Part shown: piece by piece, positions 1 to 11,933 of the stretch
Layout of the letters: each line of letters begins with the position of its first letter
Numbering within the stretch: position 1 is the first letter of the stretch
Source: Helichrysum umbraculigerum
Taxonomy: Eukaryota; Streptophyta; Magnoliopsida; Asterales; Asteraceae
Assembly: GCA_949592205.1 (NCBI GenBank)
Contig: CATIUR010000011.1
Span: forward strand, 4,464,001-4,528,000
Reading direction: 5' to 3'
Length of the DNA stretch: 64,000 nucleotides
Program-made: the position numbers and the translations under genes
The notes under the pieces: generated by a model
Told to the model about the DNA's origin: nothing
The model's input: only the letters and a program-made list of their open reading frames with translations
The model's database searches: none

Positions 1-1000
1 ATTAACAGGTGTTGTCTAGCATCCCAAATTGTATGATGTGATGTTAGTTGATTACATGATAATAAGTTTAACAATAGAAATGGACCTCTACATAATGCTT
101 ATTAGTTAATCTTATATGTTGATGATTATATGATTGTGAATTCCTGTTAAATAAAGGATTTCGTATAATCGAGTTGTATTTATAACTGCAAGTTGTAAAG
201 TAGTAATTAATTAGTTGCTAAAAATTTAAAAAATTTAGCAAGGTGATAATTAAAGAAGTATATGATTATTAGTTAAATTGCTAATGATGAATCAAGTTAC
301 AAGTGGTGGCTAATATGTATGTAGTAGTGTTCAGTACCACTTGTTGTTATTGTGGTTGTCGTTGTCGTTATAGTTGTAATTGCTGCTATAGTTGCTGTTG
401 TGATAAAGATGATACTTTACTTGACTATGTAAGTGGTTGATTTAACTCATTAGAGGCAGGGTATAGGCACAGTATTGGTGCAGAGAGCATATATATTTGG
501 AAATGTGCATGTGGAAAGGATTGAAAACATACATCTAAATTTATAACTTGCTCACAGGAGTAATGTATAGTATTTGTGCGCATTGTGATTAAATAGTTGA
601 TTTTGATACACCTCCTGCTGGTTTTAACATTTGGTGTTAGGTATTGAAATTGAACACTAAGCACAACTTATGTGTTTATGTGTGTTTAAGTGAGTTCAAT
701 TGAAATACACACTAGAAGTATGAAAGTTACTGAAAGAAACCTATATATAAGTATATGTTGACATATAAATACATTTTGTGTTTATATGGTTAAGGATATG
801 CATAAGTGATGGTATGCATAGTGACTCAAATTATGCACATATTTAGTGTGCATATTGTAATAAGTAATTATGTGGCTAAACTTGTGTGAGAAGTAGAGTA
901 ATAGTGAATTGAAATGGAAATGAGTAGGTGATGTTATTTTACAAGACTGAACATGTGTGAGCAGATTTCGAGGACGAAATCTCTTTAAGGAGGGGAGATT
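1..1000 (+). mobile_element. 3' end of a gypsy LARD interior, ending in a polypurine tract
   Basis: No gag or pol reading frame is present in any frame. The last 40 bases (about 964-1000) contain TTTCGAGGACGAAAT and then a purine-rich tract (AAGGAGGGGAGATT), directly followed by the LTR at 1001. This junction is typical of the 3' end of Tekay/Del-type chromoviruses. The rest is TG-rich non-coding sequence resembling the interiors at 21573-23962 and 62363-64000. I infer a non-autonomous large retrotransposon derivative whose 5' half lies outside the window. Confidence 0.6.
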
Positions 1001-3057
1001 TGTAACACCCAGTTCTTGGGTCTAGTTGTATATTAATATTTTTCTGACTGTAAATTATTATTAATGCGTCAGAAAATAAGATCGTTGTTTTATTTGAAAA
1101 TAAATGAGTAAAAGAGTCAAATAATTTATTGTGACTAATAAATTATTACGTGTTTTAATTTAATTTAGATGTCGGTAAAATAAAATAATATTTCCCCGTA
1201 AATGATTTTTAAGTTCCAGACAACGATAAATACGGGGAATGAAATTTGACTAGTGATATCATAGACTCAAATAATTGAGTCGGTCTTTATTTCCATTCAT
1301 ACATACATACGATCGTATATACATATATACAAGAAACATAAAACCTAAATTTTTGAAGAATCACCAAATTGGAGCCATGAAAAACGAATTTAGCTTCAAT
1401 AACATGGATTAATCATCTTCTCATCATCACAAACATCTTGGTAAGTCTTGATTCTTCATGTTCATAAATCTAAAAATTTGGGGTTTTGAGGGTTATTGAT
1501 TATAATCCGAAATTGAGGCTTGAAGTTGCTAAACTGATGTTTATTAAACTCATAAATGATGATATGTAACATGATTTAAGGGTTATCTTGTAGATTTGAA
1601 TTAGGGTTTGTGAGATTGATTAGTGTTCTTGTGATATATGATGAGTTTGATGAAATTGTGGTTATAATTCAAAATTAAAGATTGATATTAGTTAAAGTGG
1701 TGTTACTAAGTGTTAATAAGATGATTAGTAACCTTAAACTACTTTAAAAGTGAATTAATTAAGTTGTAGAGTTTATGACTTAGATGGGTTTTGATTATAT
1801 GATGATGTTTCGGTGTTAACACACTATAATTGGTAATTATAAAGGTTGTTGGAATATTATTAGGAAGAATTGAAGTATAATCATATAAATAGTGATGGGT
1901 TAGTTGAATAATTATGAATTATAGCTTGTAATCTTGTTATATTGGTTAGTTGATGATTGAACCAGGGTTATGAGCTAAGCTATAAATTAGAATTGATGAA
2001 TTTGATATATGTTCATAAAGAAGGTCATGAACTTAATATGGTTTTAAGTATTGAACGTAGTACTTGTGTAATGTGGGTGGATTAAATTCAGTAATTAATA
2101 TCATTTTAAGACAAGTTACTAACTTGTGTTGTTCTATTGTATTCTCAGATGCGCAGAAGGCTCAGTGATATTAGACTACTGAGTGGATGCCTGAGGTGGT
2201 CGGTGAGTGGATCTCTAATCCTCAGTGTAACTTGGTTGTAACGAGTTTGGTTACAACAAGTAACATATTATTACTATTGTAGTTGCCATGATAATTATGA
2301 TAGCTAGTAATAATATTGTTTATATGATAACGTTGACCTGCTGAATATGTGATTTGTTGATTATGTGATCACTGGACTTGTTGTTGGCCTTCGGGCATCA
2401 GTTGTTAATGAGGTCAACGAGTTGTTGTTGAACTGTTGGTTGGGCTAGTCGGTTATTCAAGGTTTAACACACCTCCTGTGTTAGTTGAGAATAACCACTA
2501 GCTATCGGTCTCGTCCGTTATGGCCATACGGATATGGTTGGGTAAGTGTTCTTGGGGAGCCTCCCGGGTATTATGGTTATCCCCAGAGCCACCGATGCCT
2601 CATTATGAAGTCCGTTGCTTGTTGAATAGTTGCTTTGATGATAAGTTGACCAGTTGAACAGTTGCCCTGTTGCTTTGCTAAATGGTGGTATTGTCTACTT
2701 TGTTGGTTATGTGTTAATTGTTGTATGCAAAGTTGTTGAGCTAAGTTAGCCTGTTGATTAGTTATCTACTCACTTAGCTTTATGCTAATCCCCCACTTAA
2801 CACTTCTTGCAGGTTATTGATATATTGGGTGGGCAAGAAGTTGGACTAGAAGGAATGTTTGACCGTGAAGCGTTACTCTGATAGTGGATTTGTTTAAAAT
2901 AATATTTTATCACGTTTTATATAACACCTCTGTTGTGAAATTATTTTTGAAAAGGTTGAACTTTATATTTTGAAAAAATGAGGTAAATTATTACTAGCTA
3001 ATTGGACTTACGCTTCCGAATTACTATATTTAAATGATTATAAATGAGGGGTGTTAT
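1001..3057 (+). mobile_element. 3' LTR of a gypsy LARD (LTR A)
   Basis: The LTR begins TGTAACACCC right after the polypurine tract and ends GGGTGTTATA, so the termini are inverted repeats. It is 2057 bp with no coding frame. It contains two intron-like units: donor GTAAGT at 1441 with acceptor ending 2148, and donor GTGAGT at 2203 with acceptor TTGCAG ending 2812. A small hairpin TTAGC/GCTAA lies at 2774-2788. The right flank is CTTAT; the matching target duplication would be off-window. The element sits inside the Athila-like element that ends at 5845. Confidence 0.72.
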
Positions 3058-3403
3058 ACTTATGACGATAAGCACTGCATGACTGGCATTGAGCGATTTC
3101 GTTTCTATTAAATTATAGGTAACCCGATACACTTTGAGTGAATTGAGTGACCCACTTGTGAGAATCGCCCAGTCATGTACATCTACGTTTCGAGAGTTAC
3201 AAAGTATGCCAACCAGGGTTGATCAGTTTTATGTTTAAGTATAGTTAATTTTTGTTGATGCTTACTTTCTGAAAATATTTATCTAATTTGAAGAAAGTGA
3301 CTTTCTGCAGGAAATACTCTAAGCATCCAAAACATTTTTTAAAAAAATTATTTTCCAAATGAGGTTTGCTTGAGGACAAGCAAAAGCTTAAGTGTGGGAT
3401 ATT
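3058..3403 (+). mobile_element. 3' interior of an Athila/Tat-like gypsy element
   Basis: No coding sequence is seen. Near the end is GAGGACAAGC followed by a purine-rich stretch (AAGCTTAAGTGTGGGAT), a signature found just before the 3' LTR of Athila/Tat/Ogre-lineage gypsy elements. The upstream part of this element was displaced by the insertion ending at 3057. The exact lineage is uncertain. Confidence 0.55.
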
Positions 3404-3910
3404 TGATGTATCGCAAAAAGTCACGTTTTTACATGCATTAATTGTCCCATATTTAGCTCTTTTCTAACAAATACATCTTAAAATCATCATTATTCATTAA
3501 CTTTTGTTAGAAAGGTATAAACTTGTCGGTCTTTTGAAAATCAAGCAAAAATGGCAGAAAACTGACCTAAATAGGCACTATTATGAGCCTAACCCTAATT
3601 CTACTGTAAACTTCATACCAGAGCCTCATAATAGTCTTATTTTGTAGCTATGAAGATTACGAGAACGTGGATATAAGGATTGCTGAGAACGGATCAAGGA
3701 CGAGAAAGTTATGCAAGTTACAGCGCAGCCGAAAGCTACAAAATGTATTCTGAACACGCCCGGGCCCCACACATCCAATTTCTACCAAATTGGCATCATT
3801 AGAAGCGTAACGGAATTACGAAGCCGTAGGCGAAAGAATCAAGTCAATCGGACGCGAAACGAAGAAGATACGGCCTTCCGAAAATGCGAGAAAAGTCAGA
3901 AAAATCACAC

Positions 3911-4010
3911 TGCCTAGCACACGGCCACCACCAAGCCGTGTACGGCCCTAAACAGGCCATGTACAGCCCTGTTTAGGCCGTGTACGGCCTCTGTTGCTCT
4001 CACACGACCT
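3911..4010. repeat. Palindrome cassette CCGTGTACGGCC in the LTR
   Basis: Repeated and inverted copies of GGCCGTGTACGGCC and of CCTAAACAGG/CCTGTTTAGG are packed into 100 bp directly upstream of the TATA box. Cassettes of the same style but different sequence lie in other LTRs here (10441, 13913, 38251, 43991). Confidence 0.65.
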
Positions 4011-4074
4011 CTTTCTTGCTTCGTTGGCTTGTACGTGTGCTTGTGGACTTGTACTCTTGGATCCAAGGCTTGCC

Positions 4075-4083
4075 TATAAATAG
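4075..4083 (+). promoter_or_regulatory. TATA box of the Athila-like LTR
   Basis: TATAAATAG is followed about 30 bp later by CA-rich and CT-rich sequence (about 4105-4170), the usual layout of a plant RNA polymerase II start in an LTR. This places U3 at 3404 to about 4105. Confidence 0.6.
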
Positions 4084-5845
4084 AGACCTCATTCACCTCA
4101 TTACACACACCATTCTTCAACAAGAATTCTCACTTTCTCTCTCACACACGCTTTCTCTTTCTAGTTTAGCATTCTCTCTCTAGCACTACTCTTAGGAGTT
4201 AGAGGAGAATTAGTAGGGTTTTAGTTAGTTAGCTCTTGGTTAATATTTAACCAAGACTAACGGAGGGGCTACTCTTGTAATAGTGTTAGGGATATTTCGA
4301 GGGTCTTATTTGTAATATTGTCCAAGATATTGCGGACGTTACGCTCGTGTATTCTTTCAACATTATTCAAACTACGCGTTACATTCGGTTATCTCTTTCC
4401 TTATCTTTCATAATGATGATTATTATTATTGTTGCTATGCTAGATTTAGGATTGTTTGTTATGCGTAGGGAGTAGTTACCTTGTGCTTGTTATGATGTAG
4501 TTAGTTTATGTATTGTGGGTGATGTTACTTTAAATATACAATTGGGATACTATCGTTATTAAACTACAGAGGTAACGTTATACGGCTTTCATTTGTATAG
4601 CGCCGGAAACATCACGAATGTGTGTAGTACGGAACGTGGAAGCTATGAAATTCGTGGGCACAATCCGTTGTGGAATAATGTTCCCAATTGTTACATAATG
4701 AAAACCGGTGTACTATTAAATTTACATTTATGAATTTCTAAACCTAAAACGCCTTTCCTCCAATAAACGTGGTTAGAACCTGTATGACAAGGAGTCATGT
4801 ACCTTGATCAACCGGTCACAACCTATCTGTGTTTTCAAATCAAATAAATCAACATGGTCTGAATTGTGTAGCTGTGGAAATACTGTTTAAACCTTTTGTA
4901 TAGTACACCGTGAATCAATCAGGGATTTATTGGGAATATAGTGAGGGCTGGTTTATATCATAGATGGTTAAACGTTAATACAAACTTAGTTAAACTAGTC
5001 CATAGTGACCATAAAGTATGTGGCACCGGAAAGACCATAAAACGGCACAGTACTTCGTATAGCGTTTAAATACGTGGGAAAAGCTAAGGAACTGTCGTCG
5101 GTTGAAGACTGTGTCACATCCTGGTTGAACCACACAGCTCTGGACTAAACAAAGACCATTAATGTAGAGTTAGCAGTCACCAAACCAAGTCTTAATCATA
5201 AATGCCTTGCCTAGTCTTAGTATCCTCGCAGTGTTAAGAACGGTCAGAACATTAGTGGGTCTGTTACTCTATCTCATGCGCCCAGGAATACTATTCCAAG
5301 AAGGGTCACTATTCCACCATATGGAAAGTGTTGAAGAGTTGAGCAGCCTCCTCTGATCAGAATCACCATAACCTAGCAACCCAGTGACATACTGTCTGAG
5401 AAATCAAATAGTAGGGTGTTAGTGTTTACACTGTGAATACTTAGACGAAAGCAAGACACAAATCTTTAAAAGACGTTTTCATACTTAAACCTTAGACATC
5501 ACCCCATACATAAGCTAATGAAGTCATAGCAAGCACTACCCTCCATTTTACTTTTATGCTTTATTAGTTTTAGTAGTTTAAATAGATAAATAGATAAAAA
5601 CCAAAACAATCACCTTTAAATCTGTCCAACCCTAGCTTAATTACTGATTTGTCAGAACTAGCTCTGTTTCAATTCTGCCGTTGTGAGGAACGACCCTGGA
5701 TCATCCTTACCACATACTTATATCAGGTATTCGTACCTAGTATTAGTAGGTAGTTCGGAGGATTAGGCTCCCCCCGACTTTTATAAATTTAAAACTTACC
5801 ACCCCAGTTGCGCCCGTTGCGTGAACGACCGTTTCGGGCGTAACA

Positions 5846-7228
5846 CATTTATTCATGGATACTAAAATATACTAAATATGAACAACATGAAGGCCTCGTC
5901 ATATCTTAATGAGTCATCCAACCTTAACATGCTACAGTTCATGGTTTCGGAATCAGGTTATCATATATGAATATAAACATAACCAATTCTAATCAATTCA
6001 TATTAACTATATTTATTAAGATGCATTTCTCCAAACATATCTTAACAAATATCAACCCACCAATCTAATAAATATAAAGATTGTTAGACTTTATTTGTTA
6101 TAGCTATAATACGAATCTTTATTAATGTTATCCAATGATCATTTAATATGTACACCGAAGTAAAACATATTAGATCATGATATCATTTATACAAAGCATT
6201 CACCAAGACTAACCATTAATTCAACTTAATGAAATCGACTTCACAATGAATTTGATGTTTCAAAATATTCGGATTTTAAAATTTCTTTTAAACAATCATC
6301 AAACATTTTAAGTCAATTCAACAATAAATTTTAATTATTCAACAATAATATTAACGAATTAATATCTCTTGTGAAATATTAAAATTTCCATTTAACGCTC
6401 TCACTAAATCTAACAATACTTATGAATCCAATTTCTACAAAATAAATCTCATGATTCATTATAGAAATAATTCATTTTATGCATTAATTAAGTAAACTAA
6501 TGTCTTTGGTTTCTTGATGTGTTTATAGAAAACACATTATCAATTTATTTCTCATAGCCGAGAATAAATCAAACCATAACAAGTTTATGTTTAATCGACA
6601 ATTCAATTAATTGTATCTAATAAGTTAACCAACTTATTCATACATCTTTATGCATATGATAGATTCAATAATCTTGAAGTATTATTATTTAGTGCTAAGT
6701 TCTATATAAATCAAACATTTATATCACATGGCAACTTTCGTATTTAATAATTCACAATTATATAGATATCAATCATGAATTCGCGAACTCGTATCTTATA
6801 AAGATAAGTTCCAAATGAGTCATACAAAAAGATTGTTTACATGTGGATCATATCTTGGGATTTAAACACAAGTTTTAGATCAAGAAAATTTCAAAAACTT
6901 TCAAACACATTTCCATTATTTCACAAATCAAACTTTAATATTAAATAACCAAAATATTTAAATATTCAAAACTTAACCAAACTCAAAATGAGCAAATCAT
7001 TTTGTGAAAAACTAATGTATGAAATAATATCCCAAATTTGTAAAATAAATTTATGTGCTTAGAGCACTTATTCTTCACACTCAAGCTTCTTGAACAACGA
7101 TATCTTCATAGCTCCAATTCAAGTGCTTCATCACTTATTAACTCCTACAATCATAGATTGTATACAATAGATCAACTCTCTAATATAGTCATGCGAAGTA
7201 ATAAACAATCCTTTACAAGATCTCATTA
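5846..7228 (-). mobile_element. Non-coding part of a minus-strand copia element downstream of gag
   Basis: This lies 3' of the gag frame on the minus strand. I see no protease, integrase or reverse transcriptase in any frame, only AT-rich sequence. Either pol was deleted, or the element is a gag-only non-autonomous derivative. No second copy of the putative LTR start (TGTTGGAATTC, minus strand, at 27186) is visible before the Athila-like LTR interrupts at 5845. Confidence 0.4.
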
Positions 7229-7971
7229 CTAACCAGAACTCTCAATACCATTCCTCTTATCGTTAAGATAATCGGGACAGTTCCTCCTCCAATGTCCAGG
7301 CGTACTACAATGAAAGCAGTGACGCTCGGCTTTGGACATTTGGGCTTTAGGTGCTGGCTTTAAAATTGAATCATCATTCTTCATCTTTCCTTTGTTGGCA
7401 CGGAACTTACGCTTCTTGTTAAGACCCCCATTACGGATCATCAGCACATCTTTAAACTTGACAGATTCCATATCCCTTTGTGCAATTTTCAACATTTGAT
7501 GCAACTCATGTATGTACCTTTCCATGTCGTTCATATTGTAATTAGGTACAAATTGCTTGTACTCCTTACTTAATGAAACGAGAATTATATTAATAGCTAA
7601 TTCTTGTGGAAAGGCATGTCCAAGTCTTTCAAGACGATTAAGGTACCTTATCATTTTCACAACATGGGTACTCACATCGGATCCATCGACCATTTTGCAA
7701 CTATTCAAATCCTTAGCGGCATCGAACCTTTCGGTTCTTGCAGTGGATTGAAATGTCTCTCTTAATCGGCGAATCAAATCACATGCCGAAGTCTCCATGT
7801 AATTAACTTGGAGCTCAAAAGACATAATAGCAAGCATCAAACATTGCACATCGAGAAGATCGTTCTCATGCTTAATATAAGCATTTCTAATGTCCTTAGT
7901 GACATCATTTGGTGGCGAGGAACCAAGAGGTGTCTCGAGCACATACCACTTTCGTTCTTGGTGAAGGATAG
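7229..7971 (-). pseudogene. Ty1/copia Gag, C-terminal part (split by a gypsy insertion)
   Basis: The minus-strand frame encodes a UBN2-type copia Gag polypeptide with a zinc knuckle CX2CX4HX4C (CFHCSTPGHWRRNC) about 25 residues from the end. The frame is open from the insertion point at 7971, just 5' of the WYVLETPL motif common in copia Gag, to a stop at 7229. The usual continuation into protease is absent. The N-terminal part lies at 26705-26921 beyond the inserted element. The frame is consistent across the junction once a single GATAG copy is counted, so the insertion alone split it. Gag would form the cytoplasmic particle that packages element RNA. Confidence 0.82.
7967..7971. repeat. 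Target site duplication GATAG, left
   Basis: GATAG lies immediately before the LTR start at 7972 and is repeated at 26700-26704 right after the other LTR. It is the 5-bp duplication of the outer gypsy element. Confidence 0.88.
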
Positions 7972-9251
7972 TGTAACACCCCTAAAATATAAGTTTTATA
8001 TAATTTAATATACGTTTTCGTATCAGTTTTATACAATATAAAATGTTGAATGTGTAAAGTAACAAGGTTGTTAGAATTGGGTTAGTGGACTAACCAAATA
8101 AGTGAAGGTCTGTTAGAGGGACCAGAGGTGTAAATAAGCAAACTTGAGGGGGGGTAGAATATGAAGATGTTAAATAAAAACTCCCTACAGTATTCCATTC
8201 CATTCCAGACTGAAATTTTAATACGTATTTGTATGTGTATGGCGTGAAACAAGAACCAGGAAGAAAAATGAGAAATCAAGCTAGGGTTTAAATGATTGAA
8301 GCTATTAATCATCAAATTAATCATTCACAAGGTATGTGTGATTCTTAATTGAGTTAAATTTGATGTTAGAATGAAATTTTATAAACCCTAGATTATTGAA
8401 AGTTCATGAAAGTTAGTTAATTGAATGAATTAAGGTTCTATACATGTTTATGAGTTATGTAACATGATCAATTCAAGTTAGAGTTTGAAGTTTATAAACC
8501 CTAGATTTATAAAAGTTGATGAAAGTTAATTAATTTATGTAATTAGTATTCTATACATGATTCTGAGTTATGTAGTATGTTTAATTGATGTTAATTTGAT
8601 TAAAGAAAGCTTGATCATGTGTAAATGGGTGAGTAAGAGGTTATCTATATATATGTAATGATGTATTGAGATGATGCTGAAGATGATTAATGAAAGTAAT
8701 AAGTAGAAAAGTGATTATACCCATTTACATGTGATGGTAAGGTTAATTGTATGGAACATATGTTAAAATGGTAGGTGTTAGTGATATAGCACCTTGATCA
8801 TGAGGTTAAGTTAAAGTTATAAGATATGTATAAAAGATGGGTGTTAGTGAGTAACACCTAAGTCATGTGATTAAAGTAAGGAAAAGAAGCAATTGTTATG
8901 TTAAATGATCATGTATGTGTTTTTGTGATAGGTGATAAACAGTCATGGTATCCATGTTCAATTATGAGGTCATGCAAGTGCCTATAATCAAGGTGAGTTA
9001 CATGGGGGTTATGTGGTTAATGGTTGTATGATCTCAACTATTTGTGAGTAAGATATTCATACAACTAATTAAAAGTATTATTTATGTTTATGATATGGTT
9101 GAATGTTAAATTCATGATCTTGCTAAAGTATGCGATAAGAAAAGTTGTGAAGTGATAAGTATTCAAAGAATATGATAATATGAGAATGTTGTATGAAATG
9201 AGTAATTCGCAGGGATATGGAAAGAATGTGTGCTATGCACGTGATCAAGGA

Positions 9252-9385
9252 AATTATGTTTTAGTACGCATACCACCTAGAGGTATGGTACTAATGGATT
9301 ATGTTTTAGTATGCATACCACATAGAGGTATGGTACTAATGGATTATGTCTTAGCATGTATACCACCGAGAGGTATGATGCTAGT
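9252..9385. repeat. 45-bp tandem repeat (about three copies) in the outer 5' LTR
   Basis: Three units each contain the imperfect palindrome GCATACCACCTAGAGGTATG. The array lies in the second predicted intron of the LTR. Its translated form is a repetitive peptide but not a gene. The 3' LTR has the same array at 25245-25378. Confidence 0.75.
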
Positions 9386-10440
9386 TGTAAAGGTATGGAA
9401 TGATGTTTACATTTACACAATGGTGATGTGATACAATAAGAAATGGTCATAATAATGTTATATGTGGAAAGATTATGTAATTATTCATTTAATTGCTCAT
9501 GTACTCACTAAGCTTAATGCTTACCCCGTAAGACGTTTCATGTTGTAGGTGCTTGGTTCGGTTGAACCAAATAGCTAAAGTGGATAGAAGATGGATGCAA
9601 GAGATTAGCGTGGAATGGAGCTTGCTTTACGGTTAGATAAGCTCCCTTTCCTTGAATGATCGTTATGATTGCCTTATTGTGTAAATCACCCAAAAAAATG
9701 TTTTAAAGTGTAAAGTTGAACATAGTCATGGTATGTACCTTTGACTTTAAAGGTCAAGGAGAAAGGGTTAATAATAATATAAATGTGTGTATATGAGAAA
9801 GTCAAATAATGGTAAGGTGGTTAAATGTGGAATCAAAGTCATTGATCAGAATAAGTAGTGACATGTAGTCATCTACTTTGAATAAGTCAAATGTATGCGA
9901 ATGATGAAAGTAAAATGGTCAAAATATAGTAAATGAGAAAATCTGGGCATGGAAGTCAAAATGGTTAACTGGTGTTGTTATAGTAAATGGATGATGTTAT
10001 TAAATTAGTTTGATTTGAATAAGTCAATTGGATGAGGTTTGACCAAGAAAGTGAGTTAATATAATCAAAGACCCAATCGGGTCACTTTGGTGTCTAAATG
10101 GGCGACCAATGGGGTAACGAGTCAAAATGGGCTATGGTGAACTAGAGTCAAATGTTCCTATGCCCACAAGTCCTAAACGTGATATTGAATAAGTGGTCAA
10201 AAGTGCAGAAGCAAGAGTGAAATGGTTTAGAAGTTGGTATGTTAAGTTGTTTGGTCCAAAATGGTCGAAAACAAGTTCACGGGTCAAAACGAGATTTAAT
10301 GTGAAATTTCAAAAAGTAAAAATGAGGAAATGTTTATATGGTCAAAGTGAAGGTGCACGCAAAATTTCAGGTCAAACGGATGTACGAGTAAAAAGTTATC
10401 GAGGTTAGAAAGTTGTCAAAAATGAGTTCTGCCGTCATGT

Positions 10441-10555
10441 GTAAGATTGCAATCCTAGAGGTGGGTTAGGATCGCGTTATTTGCCTTAAACCTATCTCAG
10501 CACATTCCTAGTGTAAGAATGCGATCCTAGGAGCCTGCTGGGATCGCGTTCTTAT
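10441..10555. repeat. Palindrome cassette GCGATCC/GGATCGC, outer 5' LTR
   Basis: Copies of AAGAATGCGATCCTAG and its near-inverse (GGGATCGCGTTCTTA) could form stacked hairpins. They lie near the 3' end of the LTR. The second LTR copy is at 26429-26543. Confidence 0.65.
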
Positions 10556-10711
10556 GAAGAAAAATGAGGTCATTTTAGAATGGTCATAAAAGATGAATCG
10601 TAACTCCGTTTTTGACGTTTCTTATATCGTTGGAAAGGTGGAAGAGTCTACTTTTTAATGGTTATTGTCTAAGCATAAAAAAAATTGACACGTTTTTGGG
10701 GCGTTTCAAGT

Positions 10712-10723
10712 TGGTATCAGAGT
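10712..10723 (+). other. Primer binding site (initiator Met tRNA), outer LARD
   Basis: TGGTATCAGAGT matches the complement of the 3' end of plant initiator-Met tRNA except for the last base. It starts three bases after the LTR end. Confidence 0.82.
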
Positions 10724-11933
10724 GATGGTTTAAGGGAATTAAGTAATCCACGATAGGATTGCCCAAACTTAAACCAATATGATATGTTTAATGTGTTATG
10801 ATGATTAAGTGCAAAAATAAGATTTCAGAAAAAGAACTGATATGATTCCCAGTTAGAATTGTTTAAGTTGTTATTATAACTATGTGCATTATTGTGTTAA
10901 AGTAAATTGAAAGGATACAATGCACTGTTATGAGACAGGTAAAGAATTGCTACTTGTTAAACTAGTAGTTAAGGTGTTGTATGATATGCTAAGTGTTATG
11001 AATAGTTTGATTAAACTTTAAAACACTTATTAATGTCAAGAAAAAGTACAGAACAGTAATGGGAATGTTAAAAATAGTTACAGAATTAGCAATGTGAATG
11101 TAGTAAAGAAATTGCAATGTGTGATTAAAATTCCTTGCAAATGTTATGTGATATGTGATTAGAAATGATATGACTCATGAGGGAATTATGTTATGAATGG
11201 GGTAAAGTGAGTAAATGAAAAGAATATGCTAATGAAATTAGTAAGATAAAATTAAGGTTTTAGTTGACTGGGGAAGAGGTATATCTTACTGATCAACTGT
11301 AAATGAAAGAAATATATGTGTAAAGATAGCAGATACTTGTTAAGATAGTAAATGTGATATGATGACAGGATTAGTATAATCTATTATCGTTAAATGATAA
11401 GTTACTATGTGAACAGAAATGTATATGTTTAACTGAATAGATGTTAAAAGATTATGTGAAATTTCTTGCTAAAATAAAGTAAAGTAATTGAGTAGTTTTA
11501 CACTCACAGTGATATGAAGTAAATGAAGTAGCAAATAAATTCATAAATATGTATATGTTGTTAAAGTGTTATGGAATGTGTTTACGTGTTCAGTTATGTA
11601 CAGAAAGGACAGTCGTTCAGATAAGCTAATCTATACTAGCTTAATGGTCAGAAGTACAGATAAGTTAACTCACATTAACGCTATGTTAAGAAGTTCAGAT
11701 AAGCTAACTTATGTTACTGTATGTTTAAATGTTTAGATAAAATGAAATGTAACAGTAAACAGTATGTCTTTAAAGTTAAAGATAATGTGAGTTACATGTA
11801 ATTGGGGATTGTAGAGATTAGTTGTATGATGTTGACGGACATGGCAAAAAGAACGAAAAGTTCACAAGTAAAGGAATGCCTTGCAAGTGGTTATGTATGT
11901 TTCCATTACTCATGATACTGAGTAGATGGATAT
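10724..11933 (+). mobile_element. Interior of the outer LARD, left part (non-coding)
   Basis: There is no gag-pol frame. The sequence after the primer site (GATGGTTTAAG and following, about 55 bp) is nearly the same as in the autonomous-type inner element, then diverges into TG-rich non-coding DNA. The segment ends at the GATAT target site of the inner insertion. Confidence 0.72.
11929..11933. repeat. Target site duplication GATAT, left
   Basis: GATAT lies directly before the inner LTR at 11934 and is repeated at 21568-21572. Confidence 0.85.

Larger units (their letters stand above)
3404..5845 (+). mobile_element. 3' LTR of the Athila/Tat-like element
   Basis: The sequence starts TGATGTATCGC after the purine tract and probably ends CGGGCGTAACA, giving TG...CA termini about 2.4 kb apart. 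The right boundary is approximate: a stretch resembling a diverged Asp-type primer site (TTGCGCCCGTTGC, about 5809) lies just before it. A canonical TATA box is at 4075. A cluster of inverted repeats built on CCGTGTACGGCC lies at 3911-4010, just upstream of the TATA box. Short reading frames at 3711-4183 are not genes. Confidence 0.55.
7972..10708 (+). mobile_element. 5' LTR of the outer gypsy LARD
   Basis: It runs TGTAACACCC...GGGCGTTTCA, 2737 bp, the same length as the 3' LTR at 23963-26699, with differences of a few percent judged by eye. Two predicted introns are present: GTATGT at 8332 with acceptor ending 8931, and GTGAGT at 8993 with acceptor TTGTAG ending 9548. A hairpin TAAGC/GCTTA is at 9509-9523. 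A 45-bp tandem repeat is at about 9252-9385, and a palindrome cassette at 10441-10555. The last 140 bp closely resemble the end of the inner element's LTR. Confidence 0.88.

Noticed and set aside
3711..4183. Overlapping short frames in the Athila-like LTR
   Set aside because: They coincide with U3, the palindrome cassette and the TATA region, so they are shadows.
9180..9431. 83-residue repetitive frame (and 25209-25421)
   Set aside because: It is the 45-bp tandem array in the LTR intron; the two LTRs give different starts, and no family resemblance is seen.
10193..10408. 71-residue frame in both outer LTRs (also 26181-26390)
   Set aside because: It lies in the LTR downstream region, has no motif, and its end differs between copies.
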